The notes under the pieces were generated by a model. It did not search any database and had not been told where the DNA came from. It was given only the letters and a program-made list of their open reading frames with translations. 64,000 nt of DNA, taken from positions 24,989 through 88,988 of the forward strand of contig CAIVHU010000121.1 in assembly GCA_903905735.1 (NCBI GenBank), in the 5' to 3' direction. Below, piece after piece: positions 45,456-52,898 of the stretch (the first letter of the stretch is position 1; each line of letters begins with the position of its first letter). The translations under genes were made by a program, and so were the position numbers. Source of the stretch: an uncultured beta proteobacterium (GTDB lineage: Bacteria > Pseudomonadota > Gammaproteobacteria > Burkholderiales > Burkholderiaceae_C).

Positions 45456-45701
45456 TCACTTCCACCGCACTGCCAGCAAAACAATCAAGGTCGCGCCAAT
45501 CGACCACAGCAGCCAGGCCTGCGACACCGCGTAGGGGAACACCATCAAAGCCAGGCCGATCCAGGTGAACTCGGCGCGCTTGGTTTGCTTGCCACGGCGA
45601 AAGGCCAGCAAACCGATCACCAAAAACACCACGATGCCGGCGATGAAAGCGGTCTGGTTAGACACCAAGCCCAGAAATAAAGAGTTGTTCGAGTTATTCA
45701 T
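45456..45701 (-). CDS. Small hypothetical membrane protein
   Basis: 81 aa with three predicted TM segments; divergent from the glycine riboswitch. Confidence 0.55.
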   Translation of the reverse strand: MNNSNNSLFLGLVSNQTAFIAGIVVFLVIGLLAFRRGKQTKRAEFTWIGLALMVFPYAVSQAWLLWSIGATLIVLLAVRWK

Positions 45702-45763
45702 GCAGAGTTTGTCAACTTGTTACAACGAGCATGCATTATCGGTCGTGCAGGTAGAATTCATAG

Positions 45764-46075
45764 CGTCAGGAGAGCGCGGCCCCAACCAACTGGTTATGTG
45801 GCAGCCGCCGAAGGCGCAGAACCGCTGATTGCAGTGGTTTGAACGCTCAGGCAAAAGGACTGACAACCGTTTTTCACTCGCCAGAGTTCAAAACGTATCC
45901 CCACTGGAGAGAGGCGCATCACCTAAAACGTGAGTCGCCCACCGAAGGAGCAACCCGCAGTCAGCCCGCCGCTTTGGCAGGCCACGGCCCGGCGAATCTC
46001 TCAGGTAAAGCGGACAGCGGGAGCAGCCTGTGGCCAGACACTCTGTGTCGTCACGGATTTTTTTTGTCTGCCCCT
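45764..46075 (+). ncRNA. Tandem glycine riboswitch (aptamer I about 45768-45864, aptamer II about 45903-46025) plus expression platform
   Basis: GGAGAGCG...CCGCCGAAGGCGCAGAAC...CGCTCAGGCAAAAGGACTGAC and GGAGAGAGG...CCACCGAAGGAGCAACCC...CTCTCAGGTAAAGCGGACAGCGGGAGC; directly before gcvT. Confidence 0.95.
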
Positions 46076-46085
46076 GGAGTGACTG

Positions 46086-47234
46086 ATGTCCGCATCGCCT
46101 GAAGCGCTTTTGAACGTTCCCCTCAATGACCTGCACGTCGCACTCGGCGCGCGCATGGTGCCATTTGCCGGTTACAGCATGCCGGTGCAATACCCCAGCG
46201 GCCTGATGGCAGAGCACAAACACACCCGCACCGCTGCGGGCCTGTTTGACGTGTCGCACATGGGCCAGTTGCGACTGGTCGGCCCCGATGCAGCGGCTGC
46301 GCTGGAAGCCCGGCTGCCGGTCGATGTGATTGACTTGGCGGTGGGCAAACAGCGTTACGGCCTGTTGCTCAATGACGAGGGCGGCATCATCGACGACCTG
46401 ATGTTTTTCCGCCAGGCCGCGAACGAGATTTTTGTCATCGTCAACGGCGCCTGCAAGGTCGGCGACATCGTCCATATCCAGGCCAAGATCGGATCGCGCT
46501 GCGAGGTGATCCCAATGCCCGAATATTCCCTGCTGGCGCTGCAAGGCCCGCAGGCGGTGAACGCGCTATCGCGGCTGGCACCTGGGGTGGAAAAGCTGGT
46601 GTTCATGACCGGCGGCAACTTCACCGTCAGCACCGGCTCGCAAGACATTCACGTGTTCCTGACCCGCAGCGGCTACACCGGCGAGGATGGCTTCGAGATT
46701 TCGGTGCACGAATCCGACGCACTGGCGCTGGCCAAGGCCTTGTTGGCGCAGCCTGAAGTCAAGCCGATCGGCCTGGGCGCGCGCAACTCGCTGCGTTTGG
46801 AAGCCGGGCTGCCGCTGTACGGCAACGACATCGACGCCACCACCACCCCGGTCGAAGCCAGTCTCAACTGGGCCATACAAAAGGTGCGCCGCACGGGTGG
46901 TGCGCGCGCAGGCGGTTTTCCAGGTGCTTCAAAAATACTAGCGCAACTCGCAGATTCAACGGGGGCTAAAAGTCGAAAACGTGTTGGACTCATGGCACTG
47001 GAGCGCATCCCCGTGCGTGAACACACCGAGCTGCAAGACCTTCATGGCACACGCATTGGTGAAGTCACCAGCGGCCTGCTCGGCCCCACCATCGACCACC
47101 CCATTGCCATGGGTTACCTGCCACCCGCCATGGCAACCGTGGGCACCCATGTCAACGCCATTGTGCGTGGCAAGCCCGTCAAAATGGAAGTGGTGGCTAT
47201 GCCTTTTGTGCCGACCAACTATTTCCGTGGCTAA
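46086..47234 (+). CDS. gcvT: Glycine cleavage system T protein (aminomethyltransferase)
   Basis: [70 protein letters not shown]. Confidence 0.96.
   Translation: MSASPEALLNVPLNDLHVALGARMVPFAGYSMPVQYPSGLMAEHKHTRTAAGLFDVSHMGQLRLVGPDAAAALEARLPVDVIDLAVGKQRYGLLLNDEGGIIDDLMFFRQAANEIFVIVNGACKVGDIVHIQAKIGSRCEVIPMPEYSLLALQGPQAVNALSRLAPGVEKLVFMTGGNFTVSTGSQDIHVFLTRSGYTGEDGFEISVHESDALALAKALLAQPEVKPIGLGARNSLRLEAGLPLYGNDIDATTTPVEASLNWAIQKVRRTGGARAGGFPGASKILAQLADSTGAKSRKRVGLMALERIPVREHTELQDLHGTRIGEVTSGLLGPTIDHPIAMGYLPPAMATVGTHVNAIVRGKPVKMEVVAMPFVPTNYFRG
46925..46977 (+). repeat. Possible dispersed element (ACGGGGGCTA subtype) in gcvT
   Basis: TGCTTCAAAAATACTAGCGCAACTCGCAGATTCAACGGGGGCTAAAAGTCG. Confidence 0.4.
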
Positions 47235-47302
47235 CGGCAAGAAGCAAATAGCCAAATTGTCAACCAACGCCTTGTTCAATGCAGTTTGCAACACAGCGTC
47301 TA

Positions 47303-47407
47303 GCAGCGTGCGCTGGGTGCGTAACGCAGCGAAGTCAAGGAGGAGGCTTGGGGCAACAGCCCCAAGCCGGGGGACATGAGCGGAGTTACGCACCCAGCGT
47401 GCGCTGC
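47303..47407. repeat. 105 bp nested inverted repeat (REP/BIME-like) in the gcvT-gcvH spacer
   Basis: Arms GCAGCGTGCGCTGGGTGCGTAAC (47303-47325) and GTTACGCACCCAGCGTGCGCTGC (47385-47407), 21/23 complementary; central perfect hairpin GGCTTGGGGC-AACA-GCCCCAAGCC (47345-47368). Confidence 0.85.
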
Positions 47408-47425
47408 GGGTAAAAAGTCAAACAC

Positions 47426-47501
47426 TTCAAGTTCAAGTTCAAGTTCAAGTTCAAGTTCAAGTTCAAGTTCAAGTTCAAGTTCAAGTTCAAGTTCAAGTTC
47501 A
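47426..47501. repeat. Hexanucleotide microsatellite (TTCAAG)12 plus TTCA
   Basis: Uninterrupted tandem TTCAAG from 47426 to 47497, ending 39 bp before the gcvH ATG. Confidence 0.98.
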
Positions 47502-47539
47502 TTTATTCAATCGTTTCAACTCAAATCACGGAGCATCAC

Positions 47540-47914
47540 ATGAGCATCAAATACACCCCCGACCACGAATGGGTCCAGATCGACGGCAACCACGCCACCG
47601 TAGGCATCACCCACCATGCGCAGGACGCGCTGGGCGACGTGGTATTTGTCGATCTGCCCGAAGTCGGCAAAACCTACGCTGCCAAAGACGCGGCCGCCGT
47701 GGTCGAGTCAGTCAAGGCCGCCGCTGACGTATACATGCCCGCCAACGGCGTCGTCACCGAAGTCAATGAAGCCTTGCGTGCTGACCCAGCCCTGGCCAAC
47801 TCCGACCCGCTGGGCGCGGGCTGGTTCTTCAAGATGGCCCTGGCCAACCCGGCCGAGCTCGACGGCCTGATGGACGAAACCAGCTACACCACTTTTGCCG
47901 CTGACGCGCACTAA
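47540..47914 (+). CDS. gcvH: Glycine cleavage system H protein
   Basis: YTPDHEWVQIDGNHATVGITHHAQDALGDVVFVDLPEVGKTYAAKDAAAVVESVKAAADVYMP (lipoyl-Lys motif). Confidence 0.97.
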   Translation: MSIKYTPDHEWVQIDGNHATVGITHHAQDALGDVVFVDLPEVGKTYAAKDAAAVVESVKAAADVYMPANGVVTEVNEALRADPALANSDPLGAGWFFKMALANPAELDGLMDETSYTTFAADAH

Positions 47915-47932
47915 AAAGCCCGAGCCACTGCC

Positions 47933-50848
47933 ATGCCCCAAACCCCCACCCTGTCCGAGTTAGAGAACGCCAGCGAATTCATCGCGCGCCACATTGGCAT
48001 CGATACAGCTGACGAAGTCGTCATGCTGCAAGCCGTCGGGGCCACCTCGCGCGCTGCGCTGATGGACGAGATCGTGCCAAGCGCCATTCGCCGCAGCCAG
48101 CCGATGGCGATACCCCCTGCCATTTCGGAGGCCGCCGCGCTGGCCGAACTCAAAGCCATTGCCGCCAAAAACAAGGTGTTCAAGAGCTACATCGGCCAGG
48201 GCTATTACGACACCTACACGCCGGGCGTGATCCTGCGCAACATCCTGGAAAACCCCGCCTGGTACACCGCCTACACGCCGTACCAGGCTGAAATCAGCCA
48301 GGGCCGCATGGAGGCGCTGATCAACTTCCAGACCATGATCACCGACCTGACCGCCATGCCGATGGCCAACGCGTCGATGCTCGATGAAGCCACCGCTGCG
48401 GCTGAGGCCATGACGCTGGCGCTGCGCGCAGGCAAGTCCAAATCGACCACCTTCCTGGTCGATGACGAGGTGCTGCCGCAAACGCTGGCGGTGATCCAGA
48501 CCCGCGCCGAGCCGCTGGGCATCACGGTCAAAGTGTGCAAAGCCGACGAGGCACTGGCGCAGGACAGCTTTGCCGTGCTGCTGCAGTACCCCGGTGTCAG
48601 CGGCACGGTGCGCGACGACCGCGAGCTGATCGCCGACTACAAGGACAAAGGCGGTGTGGTCATTTTGGCCGCCGACCTGCTGGCGCTCACCTTGCTGACG
48701 CCACCCGGTGAACTGGGTGCGGACATCGCCATCGGCACCACCCAGCGTTTTGGCATGCCCATGGGCAATGGTGGCCCGCACGCTGCTTACATGGCCTGCC
48801 GCGACGCGTTCAAGCGCAGCATGCCTGGCCGACTGGTCGGCGTGAGTGTCGATGTGCACGGCAACCCGGCCTACCGGCTGGCGCTGCAAACCCGCGAGCA
48901 GCACATCCGCCGCGAAAAAGCCACCTCCAACATCTGCACTGCGCAGGTGCTGCCGGCGGTGATCGCCAGCATGTACGCCGTCTATCACGGCCCGGCGGGA
49001 CTCAAGCGCATCGCCCAGCGCGTGGCGGCTTTGACGGCGGTGCTGGCGGCCGGGTTGGAGTCGCTGGGTTACACCGTGGCCAACACCACCGCCTTTGACA
49101 CGCTCACCGTCGAGACCGGTGATGCTACTGCTTCGATAGCTTTCAACGCAGTCAAGACGGGGGCTAACCTGCGATTTGTGTCTGCAGACAGCCTGGGTAT
49201 CTCGCTGGATGAGACCACCACGCGTGCGGATGTGGAATCGGTCTGGTCCTTCTTTGCCGACGCTGTCAGCGGCTGGCCCAACACCGCCAATCGTGGACAA
49301 ACCGGTGGTCGGGGCCGCACGCTGACCTTCTCGCAGGTGGAGTCACTGGCCGACACGCTGTTGCCCGCCGCCCTGCTGCGCACCAGCGCCTACCTGACGC
49401 ATCCGGTGTTCAATACGCACCACAGCGAAACCGGCATGTTGCGCTACATCCGCCGCCTCTCGGACTTTGACCTGGCGCTGGACCGCACCATGATCCCGCT
49501 GGGCAGTTGCACCATGAAGCTCAATGCCACGTCCGAGATGATCCCGATCACCTGGCCGGAGTTCGCAGGCATCCACCCGTTTGCTCCGGATGACCAGCGT
49601 CTGGGCTATGCCGAGCTGGATGCGCAGTTGCGCGACTGGTTGTGCCAGGCCACCGGTTACACGGGCATCAGTCTGCAGCCCAACGCGGGCAGCCAGGGGG
49701 AATACGCCGGCATGCTGGCGATTCGCGGCTACCACGCATCACGCGGTGAAGCGCACCGCAACATCTGCCTGATCCCCAGCAGCGCGCACGGCACCAACCC
49801 CGCCAGCGCCACCATGGTCGGCATGAAGGTCGTGGTGACCGCCTGCGACGCCCAGGGCAATGTGGACATGGCCGATTTGAAGGCCAAATGTGAACAACAC
49901 AGCGCCAACCTAGCCGCGATGATGATCACCTACCCGAGCACTCACGGGGTGTTTGAGACCAACGTCAAAGACCTGTGCGCGCTGGTGCACAGCCACGGCG
50001 GGCGCGTGTATGTCGATGGTGCCAACATGAACGCGCTGGTCGGGCTGGCCGCGCCGGGCGAGTTTGGCGGCGACGTGAGCCATTTGAACCTGCACAAGAC
50101 TTTCTGCATCCCGCACGGCGGTGGCGGCCCCGGTGTCGGCCCGGTGTGTGTGGTGGCCGATCTGGTGCCATTTTTGCCCGGCCATGGGGTCGGGGCGGTA
50201 TCAGCCGCGCCGTTAGGCAATGCTGCCGTGCTGCCGATCAGCTGGATGTACTGCCGCATGATGGGTGCTGCTGGCCTGAAAGCCGCCACCGAGGTCGCCA
50301 TCCTGAGCGCCAACTACATCAGCGCCCGCCTCAAAGACCACTTCCCGACGCTCTACACCAGCGTGCCGGTGGACGGAAAACCCGGTCGCGTGGCGCATGA
50401 ATGTATTCTGGACGTGCGCCAACTCAAAGAAGCGACCGGTGGTGCCAACGGCATCAGCGCCGAAGACGTGACCAAACGCCTGATGGACTTCGGCTTTCAC
50501 GCCCCCACGCTGAGTTTCCCGGTGCCGGGCACGCTGATGGTGGAACCCACCGAAAGCGAAACGTTGGAAGAGCTGGACCGTTTCATCAACGCGATGATAG
50601 CCATCCGCGCCGAGATCGCCAAAGTGCAAAGTGGCGAGTGGCCGCAGGACAACAACCCGCTGAAAAACGCCCCACATACCGCCTCGTCGCTATTGAATTC
50701 AGAGTGGACTCGGCCCTATGCACGGGGGCTAGCAGCATTTCCAGTACCTGAACTCAAGCAGAGCAAATACTGGCCACCGGTGGGCCGCATCGACAACGTT
50801 TATGGCGACCGCCACCTGTTCTGCTCGTGCGTGCCGGTCAGCGCGTAA
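47933..50848 (+). CDS. gcvP: Glycine dehydrogenase (aminomethyl-transferring), P protein
   Basis: [74 protein letters not shown]. Confidence 0.97.
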   Translation: MPQTPTLSELENASEFIARHIGIDTADEVVMLQAVGATSRAALMDEIVPSAIRRSQPMAIPPAISEAAALAELKAIAAKNKVFKSYIGQGYYDTYTPGVILRNILENPAWYTAYTPYQAEISQGRMEALINFQTMITDLTAMPMANASMLDEATAAAEAMTLALRAGKSKSTTFLVDDEVLPQTLAVIQTRAEPLGITVKVCKADEALAQDSFAVLLQYPGVSGTVRDDRELIADYKDKGGVVILAADLLALTLLTPPGELGADIAIGTTQRFGMPMGNGGPHAAYMACRDAFKRSMPGRLVGVSVDVHGNPAYRLALQTREQHIRREKATSNICTAQVLPAVIASMYAVYHGPAGLKRIAQRVAALTAVLAAGLESLGYTVANTTAFDTLTVETGDATASIAFNAVKTGANLRFVSADSLGISLDETTTRADVESVWSFFADAVSGWPNTANRGQTGGRGRTLTFSQVESLADTLLPAALLRTSAYLTHPVFNTHHSETGMLRYIRRLSDFDLALDRTMIPLGSCTMKLNATSEMIPITWPEFAGIHPFAPDDQRLGYAELDAQLRDWLCQATGYTGISLQPNAGSQGEYAGMLAIRGYHASRGEAHRNICLIPSSAHGTNPASATMVGMKVVVTACDAQGNVDMADLKAKCEQHSANLAAMMITYPSTHGVFETNVKDLCALVHSHGGRVYVDGANMNALVGLAAPGEFGGDVSHLNLHKTFCIPHGGGGPGVGPVCVVADLVPFLPGHGVGAVSAAPLGNAAVLPISWMYCRMMGAAGLKAATEVAILSANYISARLKDHFPTLYTSVPVDGKPGRVAHECILDVRQLKEATGGANGISAEDVTKRLMDFGFHAPTLSFPVPGTLMVEPTESETLEELDRFINAMIAIRAEIAKVQSGEWPQDNNPLKNAPHTASSLLNSEWTRPYARGLAAFPVPELKQSKYWPPVGRIDNVYGDRHLFCSCVPVSA
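49121..49178 (+). repeat. Dispersed element (ACGGGGGCTA subtype) in gcvP
   Basis: GATGCTACTGCTTCGATAGCTTTCAACGCAGTCAAGACGGGGGCTAACCTGCGATTTG. Confidence 0.62.
50684..50743 (+). repeat. Dispersed element (ACGGGGGCTA subtype) in gcvP 3' region
   Basis: CGTCGCTATTGAATTCAGAGTGGACTCGGCCCTATGCACGGGGGCTAGCAGCATTTCC. Confidence 0.5.
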
Positions 50849-50862
50849 AGTTTGAAACACGC

Positions 50863-50887
50863 CCCGGACTCGCCGTGCGGGTCCGGG
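50863..50887. terminator. Hairpin between convergent gcvP and MCP genes (no clear T-tract)
   Basis: CCCGGAC (50863-50869) pairs with GTCCGGG (50881-50887). Confidence 0.35.
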
Positions 50888-50896
50888 ACGCTGACA

Positions 50897-52030
50897 CTAC
50901 AACTTGAAACCGCCCACCGCTTGCTTCAGCGCGGTGGCCTGCTCTTGCAGGGTGTGTGATGCTGCTTGAGCGCGCTCGGCGGTTTCCTCATTCTGGCGCG
51001 CCATGGATTCCAGCACGTGGATGGCGCTGTTGACCTCGTCCATACCACCAGCTTGCTGCTGCGCCGAGGCACTGATGCCCGTGACCGTGTCACTCACCTG
51101 ATGCACCGAGCTGACGATGTCGTCCATGGTGCTCAAGGCCTGTTGCACCTGGCTGGAGCCTGCCGCTACCTTGCTGACTGAGGTGTCGATCAGCGTCTTG
51201 ATCTCTCGCGCGGCCTCGGCACTGCGCCCGGCGAGGCCGCGCACCTCACTGGCCACCACCGCAAAACCGCGCCCCTGTTCACCGGCGCGGGCGGCTTCCA
51301 CCGCCGCGTTGAGCGCCAGGATATTGGTCTGAAACGCGATGCCGTCAATCACGCTGATGATGTCGGCAATTTTTTGCGAGCTCTGGTTGATCTCCTGCGT
51401 GGTGCTCACCACCTGCCCCACCGCTTGTCCGCCGCGCGTGGCCACCTCGCACGCCTGCAGCGCCATGGCGGTCACGCGGTGCGCCGCCTCGGAGGACTGT
51501 TGAACGTTGTGGGTGACTTCTTCGACCCGCTGGGCTGTGGTGCTGAGCTGGCTCACCGTCTGGTCGGTGCGCTGGCTCAGGTCGAGGTTATCGCGGGCAA
51601 TTTCCATTGACACCGCCGAAACGCGCTCAGAGGCCTGGCCGATGGCCCCCAGCGTGGACTCCAGCGTGGTGGCCACACGCTGCACCGAGTCCAGCAGACT
51701 GCCGGGTGCGGCGGGCGGGATGTGGCAATGCAACTGGCCGCCCGCCATCTGCGCCAGGATGTCGCTGGCCAGCGACGGGTCACCACCCAGCACCTGCAAG
51801 GCAGTGCGGCGAATCCACACCGTGACCCCCAGGCACGCCAGCACACAGATCACGGTCAAAATGCCTGCGCCCCAGCCACCAATCACCAGATAGCCGGCAA
51901 TCTCGCTGGCATGGACGGTCACGGCCTGTTTCTGAATCCACCAGGCACCCAGCGCCACGGCGGAGCCCGCCCCAGCCACCATCACGGTGGGCACCAGCAT
52001 CGAAAACGTCAGCTTCTGGGTGTAATTCAT
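50897..52030 (-). CDS. Methyl-accepting chemotaxis protein
   Basis: ISVIDGIAFQTNILALNAAVEAARAGEQGRGFAVVASEVRGLAGRSAEAAREIKTLI hairpin tip. Confidence 0.95.
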   Translation of the reverse strand: MNYTQKLTFSMLVPTVMVAGAGSAVALGAWWIQKQAVTVHASEIAGYLVIGGWGAGILTVICVLACLGVTVWIRRTALQVLGGDPSLASDILAQMAGGQLHCHIPPAAPGSLLDSVQRVATTLESTLGAIGQASERVSAVSMEIARDNLDLSQRTDQTVSQLSTTAQRVEEVTHNVQQSSEAAHRVTAMALQACEVATRGGQAVGQVVSTTQEINQSSQKIADIISVIDGIAFQTNILALNAAVEAARAGEQGRGFAVVASEVRGLAGRSAEAAREIKTLIDTSVSKVAAGSSQVQQALSTMDDIVSSVHQVSDTVTGISASAQQQAGGMDEVNSAIHVLESMARQNEETAERAQAASHTLQEQATALKQAVGGFKL

Positions 52031-52128
52031 CGCACTACCTCTTGTTTTGTCAGGCTGCATGACCGCTCACCTGAGCATTCTAGAGACAGCGCCTCCCCGG
52101 TCCGTGATCCGGCTGCGTGCCAACTGCC

Positions 52129-52821
52129 TCAGATGGCCGCGCGCTGCTTCAAGGCAGTTTGCACCCGGCGCGCGTCCATGCCCAGCTCAGAGGCAAACTC
52201 GTCCACCGTTTTCCCACTGGCGTCAAAGGCCTTGAGCAGGGCCGTCTGGCGGGCGCGCTGCTGGTCAACCTCGGCAATGACATCTTCAAGCAACGTCGCC
52301 ACTTTCTCGTCCAGCGTGGTCAAGCGTGACAGGTAGTCCTGCCGAGACAGGCCACTGACCTGGTATGCCGTCATCAGCTGGTTGCGCAGTTTGGGCACCA
52401 GGTCTTCTGGCGAACGCGCCTGACGGCGGTGGTACAGCTCGACGATGGACAACAGCACATGCTCGGGCGCTACTGGCTCCACCGGCTGGCCTTGCAGGTC
52501 GTGGCGCGCCAGACCTTGCACCACGCTTTGCAGATAGCGGGTGGAGCGGGTGTGCACGCCCAGCGCCAGCTTGAGTTCATCTTTGGCAAACACCTCGGGG
52601 TGCGCCGCCAGCAGGTCCTGAAACACGCCGAGTTTCAAGGGCACAAAACGCTGACCAAACAGCTGCGGGTACAACTCAAAGAGTTTCTCCAGCACCGGCT
52701 GGGCACTGGCAAAGCGGTTTTTGGACTTGGTAGGTGCCGGGCTCATGGCGGAGGTTGGCGTGTCGGCAGGTGTTGCCTCTGAGGTCATGGGCGCGGGAGA
52801 TTCTGGCAAGGTGTCGGTCAT
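52129..52821 (-). CDS. ProQ/FinO-domain RNA-binding protein
   Basis: AQPVLEKLFELYPQLFGQRFVPLKLGVFQDLLAAHPEVFAKDELKLALGVHTRSTRYLQSVVQGLARHDLQGQPVEPV. Confidence 0.88.
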   Translation of the reverse strand: MTDTLPESPAPMTSEATPADTPTSAMSPAPTKSKNRFASAQPVLEKLFELYPQLFGQRFVPLKLGVFQDLLAAHPEVFAKDELKLALGVHTRSTRYLQSVVQGLARHDLQGQPVEPVAPEHVLLSIVELYHRRQARSPEDLVPKLRNQLMTAYQVSGLSRQDYLSRLTTLDEKVATLLEDVIAEVDQQRARQTALLKAFDASGKTVDEFASELGMDARRVQTALKQRAAI

Positions 52822-52898
52822 GGCGAGGATCGGTTAGATCAGTTTGTTTAACCGTCGATTGTCATTCAAAGCGCGACTTCGCTGGCATACTCACAACC

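Noticed and set aside
47426-47501. CRISPR array
   Set aside because: Pure hexamer tandem repeat with no spacers and no cas genes; microsatellite instead.
47960-49300. 446 aa minus-strand ORF opposite gcvP
   Set aside because: Antisense of highly conserved GcvP; low-complexity His/Gln/Arg-rich translation typical of high-GC antisense frames.
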